From CAZRVH01 sp964624905 (lineage in GTDB: Bacteria; Patescibacteriota; Gracilibacteria; Peribacterales; Peribacteraceae): a DNA stretch of 64,000 nt. The stretch spans positions 1-64,000 of the forward strand of contig CAZUYK010000002.1 in NCBI GenBank assembly GCA_964624905.1. The letters are read 5' to 3'. The notes under the pieces are model-generated. The model ran no database searches. It worked only from the letters and a program-made list of their open reading frames with translations, and was not told the DNA's origin. The first letter of the stretch is position 1. The number at the start of each line of letters is the position of its first letter. Positions 1 to 7,545 of the stretch are shown one piece after another. Position numbers and translations under genes: made by a program.

Positions 1-723
1 CTTGTCGCGGATGGAGCGCGGGCGGACGAAGCGCCACTCGGTAAGTCCCCAGCCCTCGTCGATCTCGCGCAGGCGCTCATCGATGGTCATGCAGCTGGAA
101 ATGAGTTCTTTGTTGGGGTTGCGATCCTTGAAGAGGTTCAACGCCTGGACGGCGGAGATGAGCTCTTCCTTCTTCATGCAGGAGCGGCGCTTCTTGAGGA
201 TCTTCACCACGTTGTCGACGATGATGGAGATGTCTTCCATGGCGAGGCTCTCCAGTCTCCAGAAGGGGACGAAGGTGCCGCTGTGGCCGGACGTGTTCAT
301 TTCGGTATCGATGGAGAAGCTCAGGCGGAGGACTGCTCCGTCGAGGTCCGTGCTCTGGGGCATACGCTTCAAGACCTGGGAAATCAGGTCATCTTCGCGC
401 ATAACGCCTCCGTGGATGCGCAAGATACCCTTCGCAAGCTCATTGACGTCGTTGAGCTTGGTCGTGCGAACCGTGCGGCGCAGCTTGCTGAGGGCGATTC
501 CCTCGATCTGGCGGATACGCTCGCGGGTCACCTTGAAATGCTTGCCGATCTTCTCCAGCGTCTGCTTGGGCTGTCCCTGCAGCGCGAAACGGCGCTTGAT
601 AACCATGGCCTCTTTCTCGGTTAAGACCATAAAGAGATCATCCAGCAATGACTGGAGATTGACCGATATCTTGCCATTAAGGCTTGCTTGCTGTGCGGTG
701 AGGGTGGAGGAGGTGTCTGCCAT
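1..723 (-). CDS. Sigma-70 region 4 protein with HARE-like winged helices (3' end off window)
   Basis: The first 241 codons are visible and the gene runs off the left edge. Residues 25-85 form a sigma-70 region 4; the helix-turn-helix around residues 65-75 reads VTRERIRQIEG, as in RpoD. No sigma region 1, 2 or 3 precedes it, so it cannot be a complete sigma factor. Two similar segments follow (about 95-165 and 168-238). They resemble the HARE-type winged helix of the RNA polymerase delta subunit. I infer a regulator that binds RNA polymerase or -35 DNA. The ATG at 723 has a C/T-rich leader and no Shine-Dalgarno. The sigma-4 call is firm; the HARE assignment is by eye. Confidence 0.75.
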   Translation of the reverse strand, partial: MADTSSTLTAQQASLNGKISVNLQSLLDDLFMVLTEKEAMVIKRRFALQGQPKQTLEKIGKHFKVTRERIRQIEGIALSKLRRTVRTTKLNDVNELAKGILRIHGGVMREDDLISQVLKRMPQSTDLDGAVLRLSFSIDTEMNTSGHSGTFVPFWRLESLAMEDISIIVDNVVKILKKRRSCMKKEELISAVQALNLFKDRNPNKELISSCMTIDERLREIDEGWGLTEWRFVRPRSIRDK

Positions 724-874
724 AAGCAGGCTGGTGAAGGGGAAGGAACGACCTTTGTTCTACCAGAATATTGACAGAAACAAAAGATCTTCCTTTGGTT
801 CGTATGGACGCAGAACGGGGTTATGTCTGCGTTATAGAAAGTAAAGTTTAAAGAACCAAGTAAGCTACTTTATA

Positions 875-1258
875 TCATTTTTCGCTCTTGTCAACACCCC
901 TCTCCAGGTAAATGGAAAGCAGGGTGCAGGCCGCCTTGGCATCACCATCATTCTCACCGTGTTTTTGGCTTGTGAAACGCTCATCCAGGTATTCCACCAC
1001 GAGTCCTTTTTCCTCCAAAAGGGACCCCATATCGCGTACATATTCGACCTGGGACCCTTCCTTGCCCGTAGGAAGCAGCGGAAGGCCCAATAGGACCAAA
1101 TCTATGTCCCGTTCGTCCGCCATCAGCAAAATCTCGTCCAAGAGGTCCTGGGGCGAATTGGTCTGGATGGTATCGAGGGGGAGGGGAATACCGACGTCGC
1201 TGTCTGCAAAAGCCGCTCCCGTGCGCCTGGTGCCGAGATCGAGAGCGAGGATGCGCAT
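875..1258 (-). CDS. ruvX: Putative pre-16S rRNA nuclease / RuvX (YqgF family)
   Basis: 127 residues, usual for the family. The N-terminus MRILALDLGTRRTG holds the RNase-H-like acidic residue Asp7, with a further acidic strand (LVLLGLPLLP) near residue 55 and a C-terminal DERFTS motif. YqgF/RuvX proteins process the 5' end of 16S rRNA and were earlier proposed as Holliday-junction resolvases. It begins 4 nt after the stop of rpsT on the same strand, so the two are probably cotranscribed. That pairing of a ribosomal protein with an rRNA-maturation enzyme fits the processing role. No Shine-Dalgarno is seen; the ATG probably relies on translational coupling. Confidence 0.88.
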   Translation of the reverse strand: MRILALDLGTRRTGAAFADSDVGIPLPLDTIQTNSPQDLLDEILLMADERDIDLVLLGLPLLPTGKEGSQVEYVRDMGSLLEEKGLVVEYLDERFTSQKHGENDGDAKAACTLLSIYLERGVDKSEK

Positions 1259-1262
1259 GCGC

Positions 1263-1520
1263 TTATTTCGCGGCGAGCTTCGCCACGGACGCCTTCTTCC
1301 TGTCTGCGTTCTTGCGGTGGATGATGCCCTTCTTGGCAGCCATATCGACTGCTTTGTACGTCTGGGCCATGAGGGACTTCACTTCCTCCTTGTTGCCGGC
1401 CTTTGCGGCATCAGCGACCTTCTTCAACATGGTCTTCATGTTGGTTTTGAACGGCTGGAGGCGCTTCTGGCGCTCCTTGTTCTGGCGGGACCTCTTGATG
1501 GCGGATTCGGTTAACGGCAT
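1263..1520 (-). CDS. rpsT: 30S ribosomal protein S20
   Basis: 85 residues, Lys/Arg/Ala-rich and helical, with the S20 hallmark SAIKRSRQNKERQKR near the N-terminus and KGIIHRKNADRKKA near the C-terminus. S20 binds the 5' domain and helix 44 of 16S rRNA early in 30S assembly. The ATG at 1520 (MPLTESAIK) is preferred over an in-frame alternative 30 nt upstream because a good promoter (TTGACG, 17-nt spacer, TACAGT) lies between them. This leaves a leader of roughly 7-8 nt that is C/U-rich and has no Shine-Dalgarno. ruvX follows 4 nt downstream. Confidence 0.93.
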   Translation of the reverse strand: MPLTESAIKRSRQNKERQKRLQPFKTNMKTMLKKVADAAKAGNKEEVKSLMAQTYKAVDMAAKKGIIHRKNADRKKASVAKLAAK

Positions 1521-1534
1521 AGGAAAGTGCGGAG

Positions 1535-1563
1535 ACTGTAGGGAACCCAAAGGAGAGCGTCAA
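1535..1563 (-). promoter_or_regulatory. Promoter of rpsT-ruvX
   Basis: On the minus strand, TTGACG (1563-1558), a 17-nt spacer and TACAGT (1540-1535). The rpsT ATG starts 14 nt beyond the -10 box, so the predicted leader is only about 7-8 nt. Confidence 0.7.
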
Positions 1564-1606
1564 GGGCAGATTGGCTTCAAAAGAAACAAATGGAAAGTTT
1601 GATTCG

Positions 1607-1641
1607 TTGACCAAGCGCCCATGCACCCTACAATGCGGCAC
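1607..1641 (+). promoter_or_regulatory. Leaderless promoter of glmS
   Basis: TTGACC (1607-1612), 16-nt spacer, TACAAT (1629-1634), then 7 nt to the ATG at 1642. Transcription should start at or within a base of the start codon. Confidence 0.7.
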
Positions 1642-3420
1642 ATGTGCGGCATCTTCGGATACATCGGTACGAAAAAGAACGCGACGGCCATGTCCGTCGA
1701 AGGACTGAAAAGCCTGGAGTACCGCGGGTATGACTCCTGGGGGGTCGCATGGAAGAACGGAAACGAGAGCAACCTGCAATCCAAGAAAGACATCGGGAAA
1801 ATCAGCGGGGTCGACGGCTCCTTATTGTCGTCGGACAGCTCGCTCGCCATCGGGCACACCAGGTGGGCGACGCACGGGGGAGTGACGGTCGCGAATGCGC
1901 ACCCCCAGTTCAACAAAGACAAGACGATCGCCCTGGTCCACAACGGCATCTTCGAGAACTACCAGGAACTGCGTGACGAGCTTGTCGCGAAGGGGCACGA
2001 GTTCGTGTCGGAGACCGATACGGAAATCGCGCCGCACCTCATAGAGGAATACCTGAAAGTGACGGATGACTTCGCCGCGGCGGTACGCATGGCATGCCTG
2101 CGTTTCAAGGGCCGCTACGGCATCCTCGCGCTTCACTCCGCCAGCGACACCATGGTCGCGGCACGCACGGGATCTCCGTTGATCGTGGGCGTGGAGAGCG
2201 GGGGATACTACATCGCGTCGGACACTCCCGCGTTCATGAAGCACACCAAGACCGTGCAATACATCGATGACGGAGAAATGGTCGTGACGAACGGATCGTC
2301 AATCGTCTTCAGCGACATTGAAACGGGCGACGTGCGCGAGAAACGCGAGATCGAACTCACGATCGACGTGCAGCAGGCGGAGAAGGGAAATTACGCGCAC
2401 TACATGCTGAAGGAAATCATGGACCAGAAGGAAAGCATCGCACGCGCGGTGAACCAGAACGAAGAAGAGATCATGGTCATCGCCAACGCGATCAAAAACG
2501 CGCGCGGCACGTTCCTTTCCGGATGCGGAACGGCGGGCAAGGCCTGCATGGCCGCGGAGTATTTCTTCAGCGTCGTCGCGGAGCACCACGTGAACTTTGC
2601 TCCGGCGAGCGAGTTTAAGCTCTACCACCACTTCCTGAAGCCCGAGAGCCTCTTCATCGCGGTCAGCCAGAGCGGCGAGACGGCCGACGTGTTGGAAGCG
2701 ATGAACGTCGCGAAATCCAAGGGATCGAAGGTGCTCGCGATCGTGAACGTCGTCGGCTCCAGCATCGCGCGCGCCGCCGACTACACGCTCTGCATCAACG
2801 CGGGACCCGAACGCGCCGTCGCGTCGACGAAGGCCCTCACGGGACAACTCGCCGTGCTGCTGCTCGTGTCGTACGCGCTTGCCGGAAAACTGCACGAGGG
2901 AAAGACACTCCTGCTGGAAACATGTTCCATGATCAACGACATGTTGAACCCGCGCTACGTCGAACGCCTGCGCATCATCGCGGACACCATCAAGGAAAAG
3001 GAAGACCTCTATATCATCGGAAAGAGCTGGAACTACCCGATGGCCATGGAAGCCGCGATCAAGATCCAGGAAGTGAGCTACATCCACGCCGAGGGATTCG
3101 CGGGAGGGGAATTGAAGCACGGACCCATCGCCCTCATAGAGGAAGGAACTCCATGCCTCATCCTCGTGGGTAACGATGAGGTGACGCCGGACATCCTGAG
3201 CAACGCAGTGCAGTTGAAGGCGCGCGGCGCGCATGTGATCGGCATCGCACCGGATAACAACGAAATCTTCGACGAATGGATCAGGGTGCCGGATGCGGGA
3301 AGCGCCCAGCCGATTGCCAACATCATTCCCGTGCAGATCCTGTCCTACTTCCTGGCGCTGCTCAGGCAAAAAGATCCGGACATGCCGAGGAACCTTGCGA
3401 AGAGCGTGACGGTGAAGTGA
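1642..3420 (+). CDS. glmS: Glutamine--fructose-6-phosphate aminotransferase (isomerizing)
   Basis: 592 residues, full length. The N-terminus MCGIFGYIG exposes Cys2, the glutaminase nucleophile of the class II amidotransferase domain (about 1-220). Two SIS sugar-isomerase domains follow (about 275-410 and 445-585), and the C-terminus LAKSVTV is the typical GlmS tail. The enzyme makes glucosamine-6-phosphate from fructose-6-phosphate and glutamine, the entry step to UDP-GlcNAc for peptidoglycan. The start at 1642 is chosen over an in-frame ATG at 1621 because the longer form would bury the catalytic Cys, and because the -10 box sits 7 nt upstream of 1642. I saw no glmS-type ribozyme signature. 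Confidence 0.95.
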   Translation: MCGIFGYIGTKKNATAMSVEGLKSLEYRGYDSWGVAWKNGNESNLQSKKDIGKISGVDGSLLSSDSSLAIGHTRWATHGGVTVANAHPQFNKDKTIALVHNGIFENYQELRDELVAKGHEFVSETDTEIAPHLIEEYLKVTDDFAAAVRMACLRFKGRYGILALHSASDTMVAARTGSPLIVGVESGGYYIASDTPAFMKHTKTVQYIDDGEMVVTNGSSIVFSDIETGDVREKREIELTIDVQQAEKGNYAHYMLKEIMDQKESIARAVNQNEEEIMVIANAIKNARGTFLSGCGTAGKACMAAEYFFSVVAEHHVNFAPASEFKLYHHFLKPESLFIAVSQSGETADVLEAMNVAKSKGSKVLAIVNVVGSSIARAADYTLCINAGPERAVASTKALTGQLAVLLLVSYALAGKLHEGKTLLLETCSMINDMLNPRYVERLRIIADTIKEKEDLYIIGKSWNYPMAMEAAIKIQEVSYIHAEGFAGGELKHGPIALIEEGTPCLILVGNDEVTPDILSNAVQLKARGAHVIGIAPDNNEIFDEWIRVPDAGSAQPIANIIPVQILSYFLALLRQKDPDMPRNLAKSVTVK

Positions 3421-3424
3421 TTCT

Positions 3425-3592
3425 TTAGATTTTTGCTTCTAATTTTTCAATGCGCTTTTCGTGGTTGTACATTTTTTGTGAGAATTTCTTATCTATATTA
3501 ATAACAACTGAAAGAACCTGATCAATAGACTCATGAACAGCACGAATGTCCTTCTTTGTTGCCAGCAAATGATCGTCCTTTCGCGGTTGCAT
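3425..3592 (-). CDS. Small coiled-coil protein, unknown function
   Basis: 55 residues (MQPRKDDHLLATKKDI...). The sequence is amphipathic and helical with heptad-like hydrophobics (IDQVLSVVINIDKKF, HEKRIEKLEAKI), so a short coiled coil is likely. There is no signal peptide. It is more AT-rich than its neighbours. I do not recognise a family. The ATG at 3592 is chosen because it has an excellent promoter (TTGATC, 17 nt, TATTCT) ending exactly 6 nt upstream, which is strong evidence that this small frame is expressed. It is convergent with glmS, with 4 nt between the stops. Confidence 0.65.
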   Translation of the reverse strand: MQPRKDDHLLATKKDIRAVHESIDQVLSVVINIDKKFSQKMYNHEKRIEKLEAKI

Positions 3593-3627
3593 AGGTTCAG
3601 AATATGCACATACGCGATGTCGATCAA
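3593..3627 (-). promoter_or_regulatory. Leaderless promoter of the 55-residue coiled-coil gene
   Basis: Minus strand: TTGATC (3627-3622), 17-nt spacer, TATTCT (3604-3599), then 6 nt to the ATG at 3592. Confidence 0.7.
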
Positions 3628-3710
3628 GAAAGATAATCATGAGAAAATAAGATAATCGTTTTGTTGACTATCAGACTGACACTTTGCCGTTCCATAACCG
3701 TAAGGAACAG

Positions 3711-3743
3711 CCTCTCCCCAAGCCTTTCCTGCAATAGGAGAGG
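3711..3743. repeat. Imperfect inverted repeat downstream of the PBP gene
   Basis: Arms CCTCTCC (3711-3717) and GGAGAGG (3737-3743) with a 19-nt loop. It lies beyond the stop of the PBP gene on its transcript and could form a hairpin, but no U-tract follows on either strand, so a terminator role is doubtful. Confidence 0.3.
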
Positions 3744-3768
3744 GGATACATCGTTTAAGACACAATCT

Positions 3769-6324
3769 TTACAAATCGTCGGGAGGGATGCCGTAGTACT
3801 TGAAGAGGAAGGTGGCGATGTCTTTGAAAATAGGGGCGGCGGACGTGGCTCCATGCACGATGTATCTGCTGCGCGGACGATCCAGCTTCACGAGCACTAC
3901 GAACTTTGGTTGCGACGGGGGAGCATATCCGGCGAATGTCGCGATGGTGGCGCCCGTACCGGACTCGTAGCGTCCTCCCGGGCCTGCGATCTGGCTGGTT
4001 CCGGTCTTGCCCGCGATCTTGTAGCCCTTCGGCTTCGCTGCTTTCGCGAATCCGTGGTCACCGGAGCTTACCAGCATCGCGGTAATTGTCTCGGACGTTG
4101 ATTCCGTGATCACCTGATCCACCATCTTCGGTTCGCGCTTCTCCACGGTTCCGTCGGGATGTACCACGCTGTCGATGATCGAGGGCTGCATGAGCTTGCC
4201 ACCGTTGCCGAGCGCGGAGAACGCCGTGATCATTTGCAGCGGGGTGGAAGAAATTCCTTGTCCGAACGAAGCCGTGAGAAGGAGTGCGTACGGCCACTTG
4301 CGCCATGGCAACACTTCTCCGGACAACTCGTCTTCCAGCTCGATGTTGGTAACGCGTCCGAATCCGAAACGTTCGATCATGCGCTGGAAAAGCTTGCGGC
4401 CGAGTTTCTCCGAAATCATCGTCATGCAGGTGTTGATGGAGAACTCGATGCAGTTGGTCATGTTCACGCGGCCGTAGAATTTCTTGTCATTGTTGTAAAT
4501 CTCATGGGTCTCATCGATTTTCACGGGGTCCTTGTCCAGATATTCGTCATTCGGGCTCACCTCTCCCTGGTCCAGGGCGATGGCCATGGTGACAGGCTTC
4601 ATGACGGATCCAGGCTCGTAGATTTCCTGGATGGTACGATTCAAATAGGCCCCGACTCCGATGCTGTTCTTATACTTCAGCCACACGCCCGGGATGTCCG
4701 TGGGGAAAATCTCATGGCGGTTGTTCTCGCCGACGTACGTGTAATAGCGCGCGAGGGAGTGGAGATCGAACTTCAATTCGAGATCGGAGAGGATCTTCTG
4801 GATCTCGGCGGAAAGCGAGGCGCGGCCCTCCGGACTGAAGATATGGTTTGCGTAATCCTTCACGACGCGCGTGTTCGTTTCGGGATCGATGATTTCCACC
4901 ACGATCTGGTCCACCTTTCCCTGCGGGAGATAGATGGGCATGCGGTCGTAGACACCCGCGTATTCGTTACGCTCGAAGAGAGGAGCATTGGCCATCGCAA
5001 TGATCTTGCCGGTGTACGGATCCATGACGATAGCCTGGCCGCTGTCCGCCTGGTACTTCTTGATGCCGTCGTCCAGGATGCGCTCCACTTCCTTTTGCAC
5101 GAACGGATCGATCGTCAGGACCACCGTGTCTCCGTCCTTCGCATCGACAATCGTCTGCTCGGCGGTGAGGATCTGGCCTCCCGTGGGATCGCTGAGCGTG
5201 GAAATAAGCCCTTCCTGGCCGCGAAGCTGTACGTCAAAGGTGCGTTCGATGCCGTACTGGGCTTCCTGGTTGTTATTGAGGAAGCCGATGATATGCGATG
5301 CGATGGTCCCATCCGGGTAGTAGCGCCAGTGTTCGGGCAGCAACGCGACGCCGCGCATGGGATCATGGATTTTCTCCGCGTCATCAGCCGTCTTTGCCCC
5401 CGCCTTCTTATCATTCGTCTGCTTCAACGACGCCAGCTTCGCCTCCTTCAACTTGAGAGAGAGTGCAGGAGGCAGCTTGCGCATGATCGGTACGTAGCGC
5501 AGCGGACGGGAGCGGAGGAGGGGATCGATCTTCTCCACGTCCATGGAAAGGGCCTGCGCGATTTTCCTGGCAATGGCGGGAATGTTGCCCTGATCAACGT
5601 CCTCGGGATTGGCATAGATGAGGTTCTGTTCGGCGTTGACCACGATGCCGGGGGCATGCAGGTCGACGATGGCGTTCATCTGCAGCTTGTTCGCCCCGTA
5701 CAAGAGGGGAACGAAGGTAAGCGTATCCTCGGAAATCCTGCGCTCTATATCGCGGGCGAAAAGTCGGCGCGCCTCCATGAGGCTGACCTGCTGCGGCTGC
5801 GTCGCGGTCTGCGTGGGGAGCGAAGAGGGGAGGGGTTCGAGCAAGGACACTCCGGACAGCGACTTTGCGAACTGCAACGGGTCGAATGCCGCCGCGTACG
5901 GGGAATCCCGGAACGCTATAAGCTCACGCGGGCAATCTTCCTTTCCTGCCGCGCACGCGTCATGGAATTCCTGAGACAGCAACGTGTCCGCCAATGTCTC
6001 AGCGACGAACGTGGGATTATCGGTGACGAAAGGATCGACGTAGACGAGGTCCAACGTCGTATTGGTGGCAAGGATACTGGTCTCGCCGGTCTTGCTGTTC
6101 AAAGCGAGGATCTCGCCGCGCTGCGCGGGAAGCTTCACACCGCCGTAGTGCTGGGATTGCGCTGCGGCAGAATATTCCTTTCTGTCAATTACCTGGAGTT
6201 CCAACAAACGCGCCACAAGTAAAAGGGCGCATACAAGCAAAAAACAGTGCACAATGACCATTCTCTGGAGGAGGGATTTTTTCTTTTGCGTCTCCGATTG
6301 CTGGAAATGGCGCTTTAGGTGCAT
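3769..6324 (-). CDS. Class B penicillin-binding protein (FtsI/PBP2-type transpeptidase)
   Basis: 851 residues. A short basic N-terminus is followed by one membrane anchor (about 21-43), then a long extracytoplasmic dimerisation region and the transpeptidase domain. The three active-site motifs are visible: SVMK with Ser573 and Lys576, SIN at 629-631, and KTG at 773-775. It cross-links peptidoglycan outside the membrane. The ATG at 6324 (MHLKRHFQQ) is chosen because further-upstream starts would overlap the divergent ATPase gene and add non-membrane sequence before the anchor. The insert between anchor and catalytic domain is longer than in E. coli FtsI. There is no PASTA domain. Whether it serves division or elongation cannot be told from sequence; it is not next to ftsL/rsmH (45 kb). 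Confidence 0.9.
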   Translation of the reverse strand: MHLKRHFQQSETQKKKSLLQRMVIVHCFLLVCALLLVARLLELQVIDRKEYSAAAQSQHYGGVKLPAQRGEILALNSKTGETSILATNTTLDLVYVDPFVTDNPTFVAETLADTLLSQEFHDACAAGKEDCPRELIAFRDSPYAAAFDPLQFAKSLSGVSLLEPLPSSLPTQTATQPQQVSLMEARRLFARDIERRISEDTLTFVPLLYGANKLQMNAIVDLHAPGIVVNAEQNLIYANPEDVDQGNIPAIARKIAQALSMDVEKIDPLLRSRPLRYVPIMRKLPPALSLKLKEAKLASLKQTNDKKAGAKTADDAEKIHDPMRGVALLPEHWRYYPDGTIASHIIGFLNNNQEAQYGIERTFDVQLRGQEGLISTLSDPTGGQILTAEQTIVDAKDGDTVVLTIDPFVQKEVERILDDGIKKYQADSGQAIVMDPYTGKIIAMANAPLFERNEYAGVYDRMPIYLPQGKVDQIVVEIIDPETNTRVVKDYANHIFSPEGRASLSAEIQKILSDLELKFDLHSLARYYTYVGENNRHEIFPTDIPGVWLKYKNSIGVGAYLNRTIQEIYEPGSVMKPVTMAIALDQGEVSPNDEYLDKDPVKIDETHEIYNNDKKFYGRVNMTNCIEFSINTCMTMISEKLGRKLFQRMIERFGFGRVTNIELEDELSGEVLPWRKWPYALLLTASFGQGISSTPLQMITAFSALGNGGKLMQPSIIDSVVHPDGTVEKREPKMVDQVITESTSETITAMLVSSGDHGFAKAAKPKGYKIAGKTGTSQIAGPGGRYESGTGATIATFAGYAPPSQPKFVVLVKLDRPRSRYIVHGATSAAPIFKDIATFLFKYYGIPPDDL

Positions 6325-6373
6325 CGCGGCAAGGAGGATAGCATCCGGGGCTGAAATATGATATACTGTTTTG

Positions 6374-7471
6374 ATGACTTTGAAGGACTTTTCCAACCAT
6401 TCCGGCGAGCAACTTTTGAGCGAGTTGGAGCAATACTGCGCCGAAATCGGCGCCTCCGACATCCACGCGTCCCCAGAGAAGGAGAACGTGCGCATCGAAG
6501 TGCGCTTGAACGGACTCCTGCAGAAAATCGCGACGCTGACCCACGCCGAATACGAGGCGTTTTTGCGCCGCATCAAATTCGCGTCCAAGCTGAAACTGAA
6601 CATCACCAACATGCCGCAGGACGGGCAGTACACGTTCCAGGCCCCGGACCGCACGGTGAACATCCGCGTGGCCACGCTTCCGTCTCAGTTCGGCGAAACG
6701 GTGACGCTTCGCTTGCTGGACCCGAAGCACGGCATCATCACGCTTGCCGAGCTGGGCTTCCCGCCGGAAATGGAAGAACACCTCAAGGAACTCGTGAAGC
6801 TCCCCAACGGCCTCGTTCTTGTTACGGGACCCACGGGCTCCGGAAAGACGACCACTTTGTACGCGCTTCTCCAGACGATCATCGGCACGGCGAGGAACAT
6901 CATCACGCTGGAAGATCCGGTGGAATACGAAATCCAGGGAATCGTGCAGAGCGAGATCCACTCCGAGCAGGGCTACACCTTCGCATCGGGACTTCGCTCG
7001 GTGCTCCGCCACGATCCGAACGTCATCCTCGTCGGGGAAATCCGCGACCTGGAAACCGCACAGACCGCGATCGACGCCGCGCTGACGGGACACTTGGTGC
7101 TCTCCACGCTGCACACGAACTCCGCTGTGGAAGCGATTCCGCGCCTCCTTTCCATGGGAGTCAGCCCCTATACGTTCGCCCCCGCCCTGCGCGCCGTGCT
7201 GGCACAGCGCCTCGTACGCACGCTGGCGGAAGACAAGAAGGGAACCGCGTACGACGCGTCGTCTCCGGATACGTACGCGGGACGCATCGTCCTCCCGGAA
7301 CTCGTGAAGGTGGATGGGGAATTGCGCGACGCCATCCTCACGCAGTCGACGCAGGAGGAGATCGAAAAGATCGCTCGCAAGGGCGGATACGTCCCGATGA
7401 AGGAATGGGGCAACATCCTGGTCGAGAAGAACATCACCACCAAGGAGGAAGTGGAACGCGTCACGTCGTGA
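6374..7471 (+). CDS. Type II/IV secretion-type ATPase (minimal PilB/GspE-like)
   Basis: 365 residues. Walker A GPTGSGKT at 152-159, Asp box (TLEDPVEYE) near 178, Walker B VILVGEIRD near 215-223, and His box TGHLVLSTLHTN near 236-247. These are hexameric ATPases driving type IV pilus assembly, retraction or type II secretion. It lacks the long N-terminal domain of PilB/GspE, and the usual CxxC zinc motif after the His box is absent: the segment around residue 278 has no Cys. In length it resembles PilT, but the E-box region is GspE-like. No pilin or pre-pilin peptidase gene is adjacent. The ATG at 6374 sits 6 nt after TATACT. Confidence 0.85.
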   Translation: MTLKDFSNHSGEQLLSELEQYCAEIGASDIHASPEKENVRIEVRLNGLLQKIATLTHAEYEAFLRRIKFASKLKLNITNMPQDGQYTFQAPDRTVNIRVATLPSQFGETVTLRLLDPKHGIITLAELGFPPEMEEHLKELVKLPNGLVLVTGPTGSGKTTTLYALLQTIIGTARNIITLEDPVEYEIQGIVQSEIHSEQGYTFASGLRSVLRHDPNVILVGEIRDLETAQTAIDAALTGHLVLSTLHTNSAVEAIPRLLSMGVSPYTFAPALRAVLAQRLVRTLAEDKKGTAYDASSPDTYAGRIVLPELVKVDGELRDAILTQSTQEEIEKIARKGGYVPMKEWGNILVEKNITTKEEVERVTS

Positions 7472-7506
7472 TGCGGCATTGAGCATGTAAATTACTCGCG
7501 GACACC

Positions 7507-7545
7507 TTGCTTTGTACGATCAACTTGTCGTAGGATTTTCTTCCT
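7507..7545 (+). promoter_or_regulatory. Promoter of the FecR-domain gene
   Basis: TTGCTT (7507-7512), 18-nt spacer, TAGGAT (7531-7536), then 9 nt of C/U-rich sequence to the ATG at 7546. The predicted leader is 2-3 nt. Confidence 0.55.

Noticed and set aside
1621..1641. Upstream in-frame ATG for glmS
   Set aside because: It would hide the N-terminal Cys nucleophile and begin upstream of the -10 box.
2299..3369. Open frame antisense to glmS (356 codons)
   Set aside because: glmS is certain, and the antisense product has no domain and no promoter of the local type.
4159..6222. Long open frame on the plus strand opposite the PBP gene (687 codons)
   Set aside because: It is antisense to an unambiguous PBP with all three active-site motifs, shows Arg/His/Asp-rich composition typical of a GC-rich shadow frame, and has no recognisable domain.
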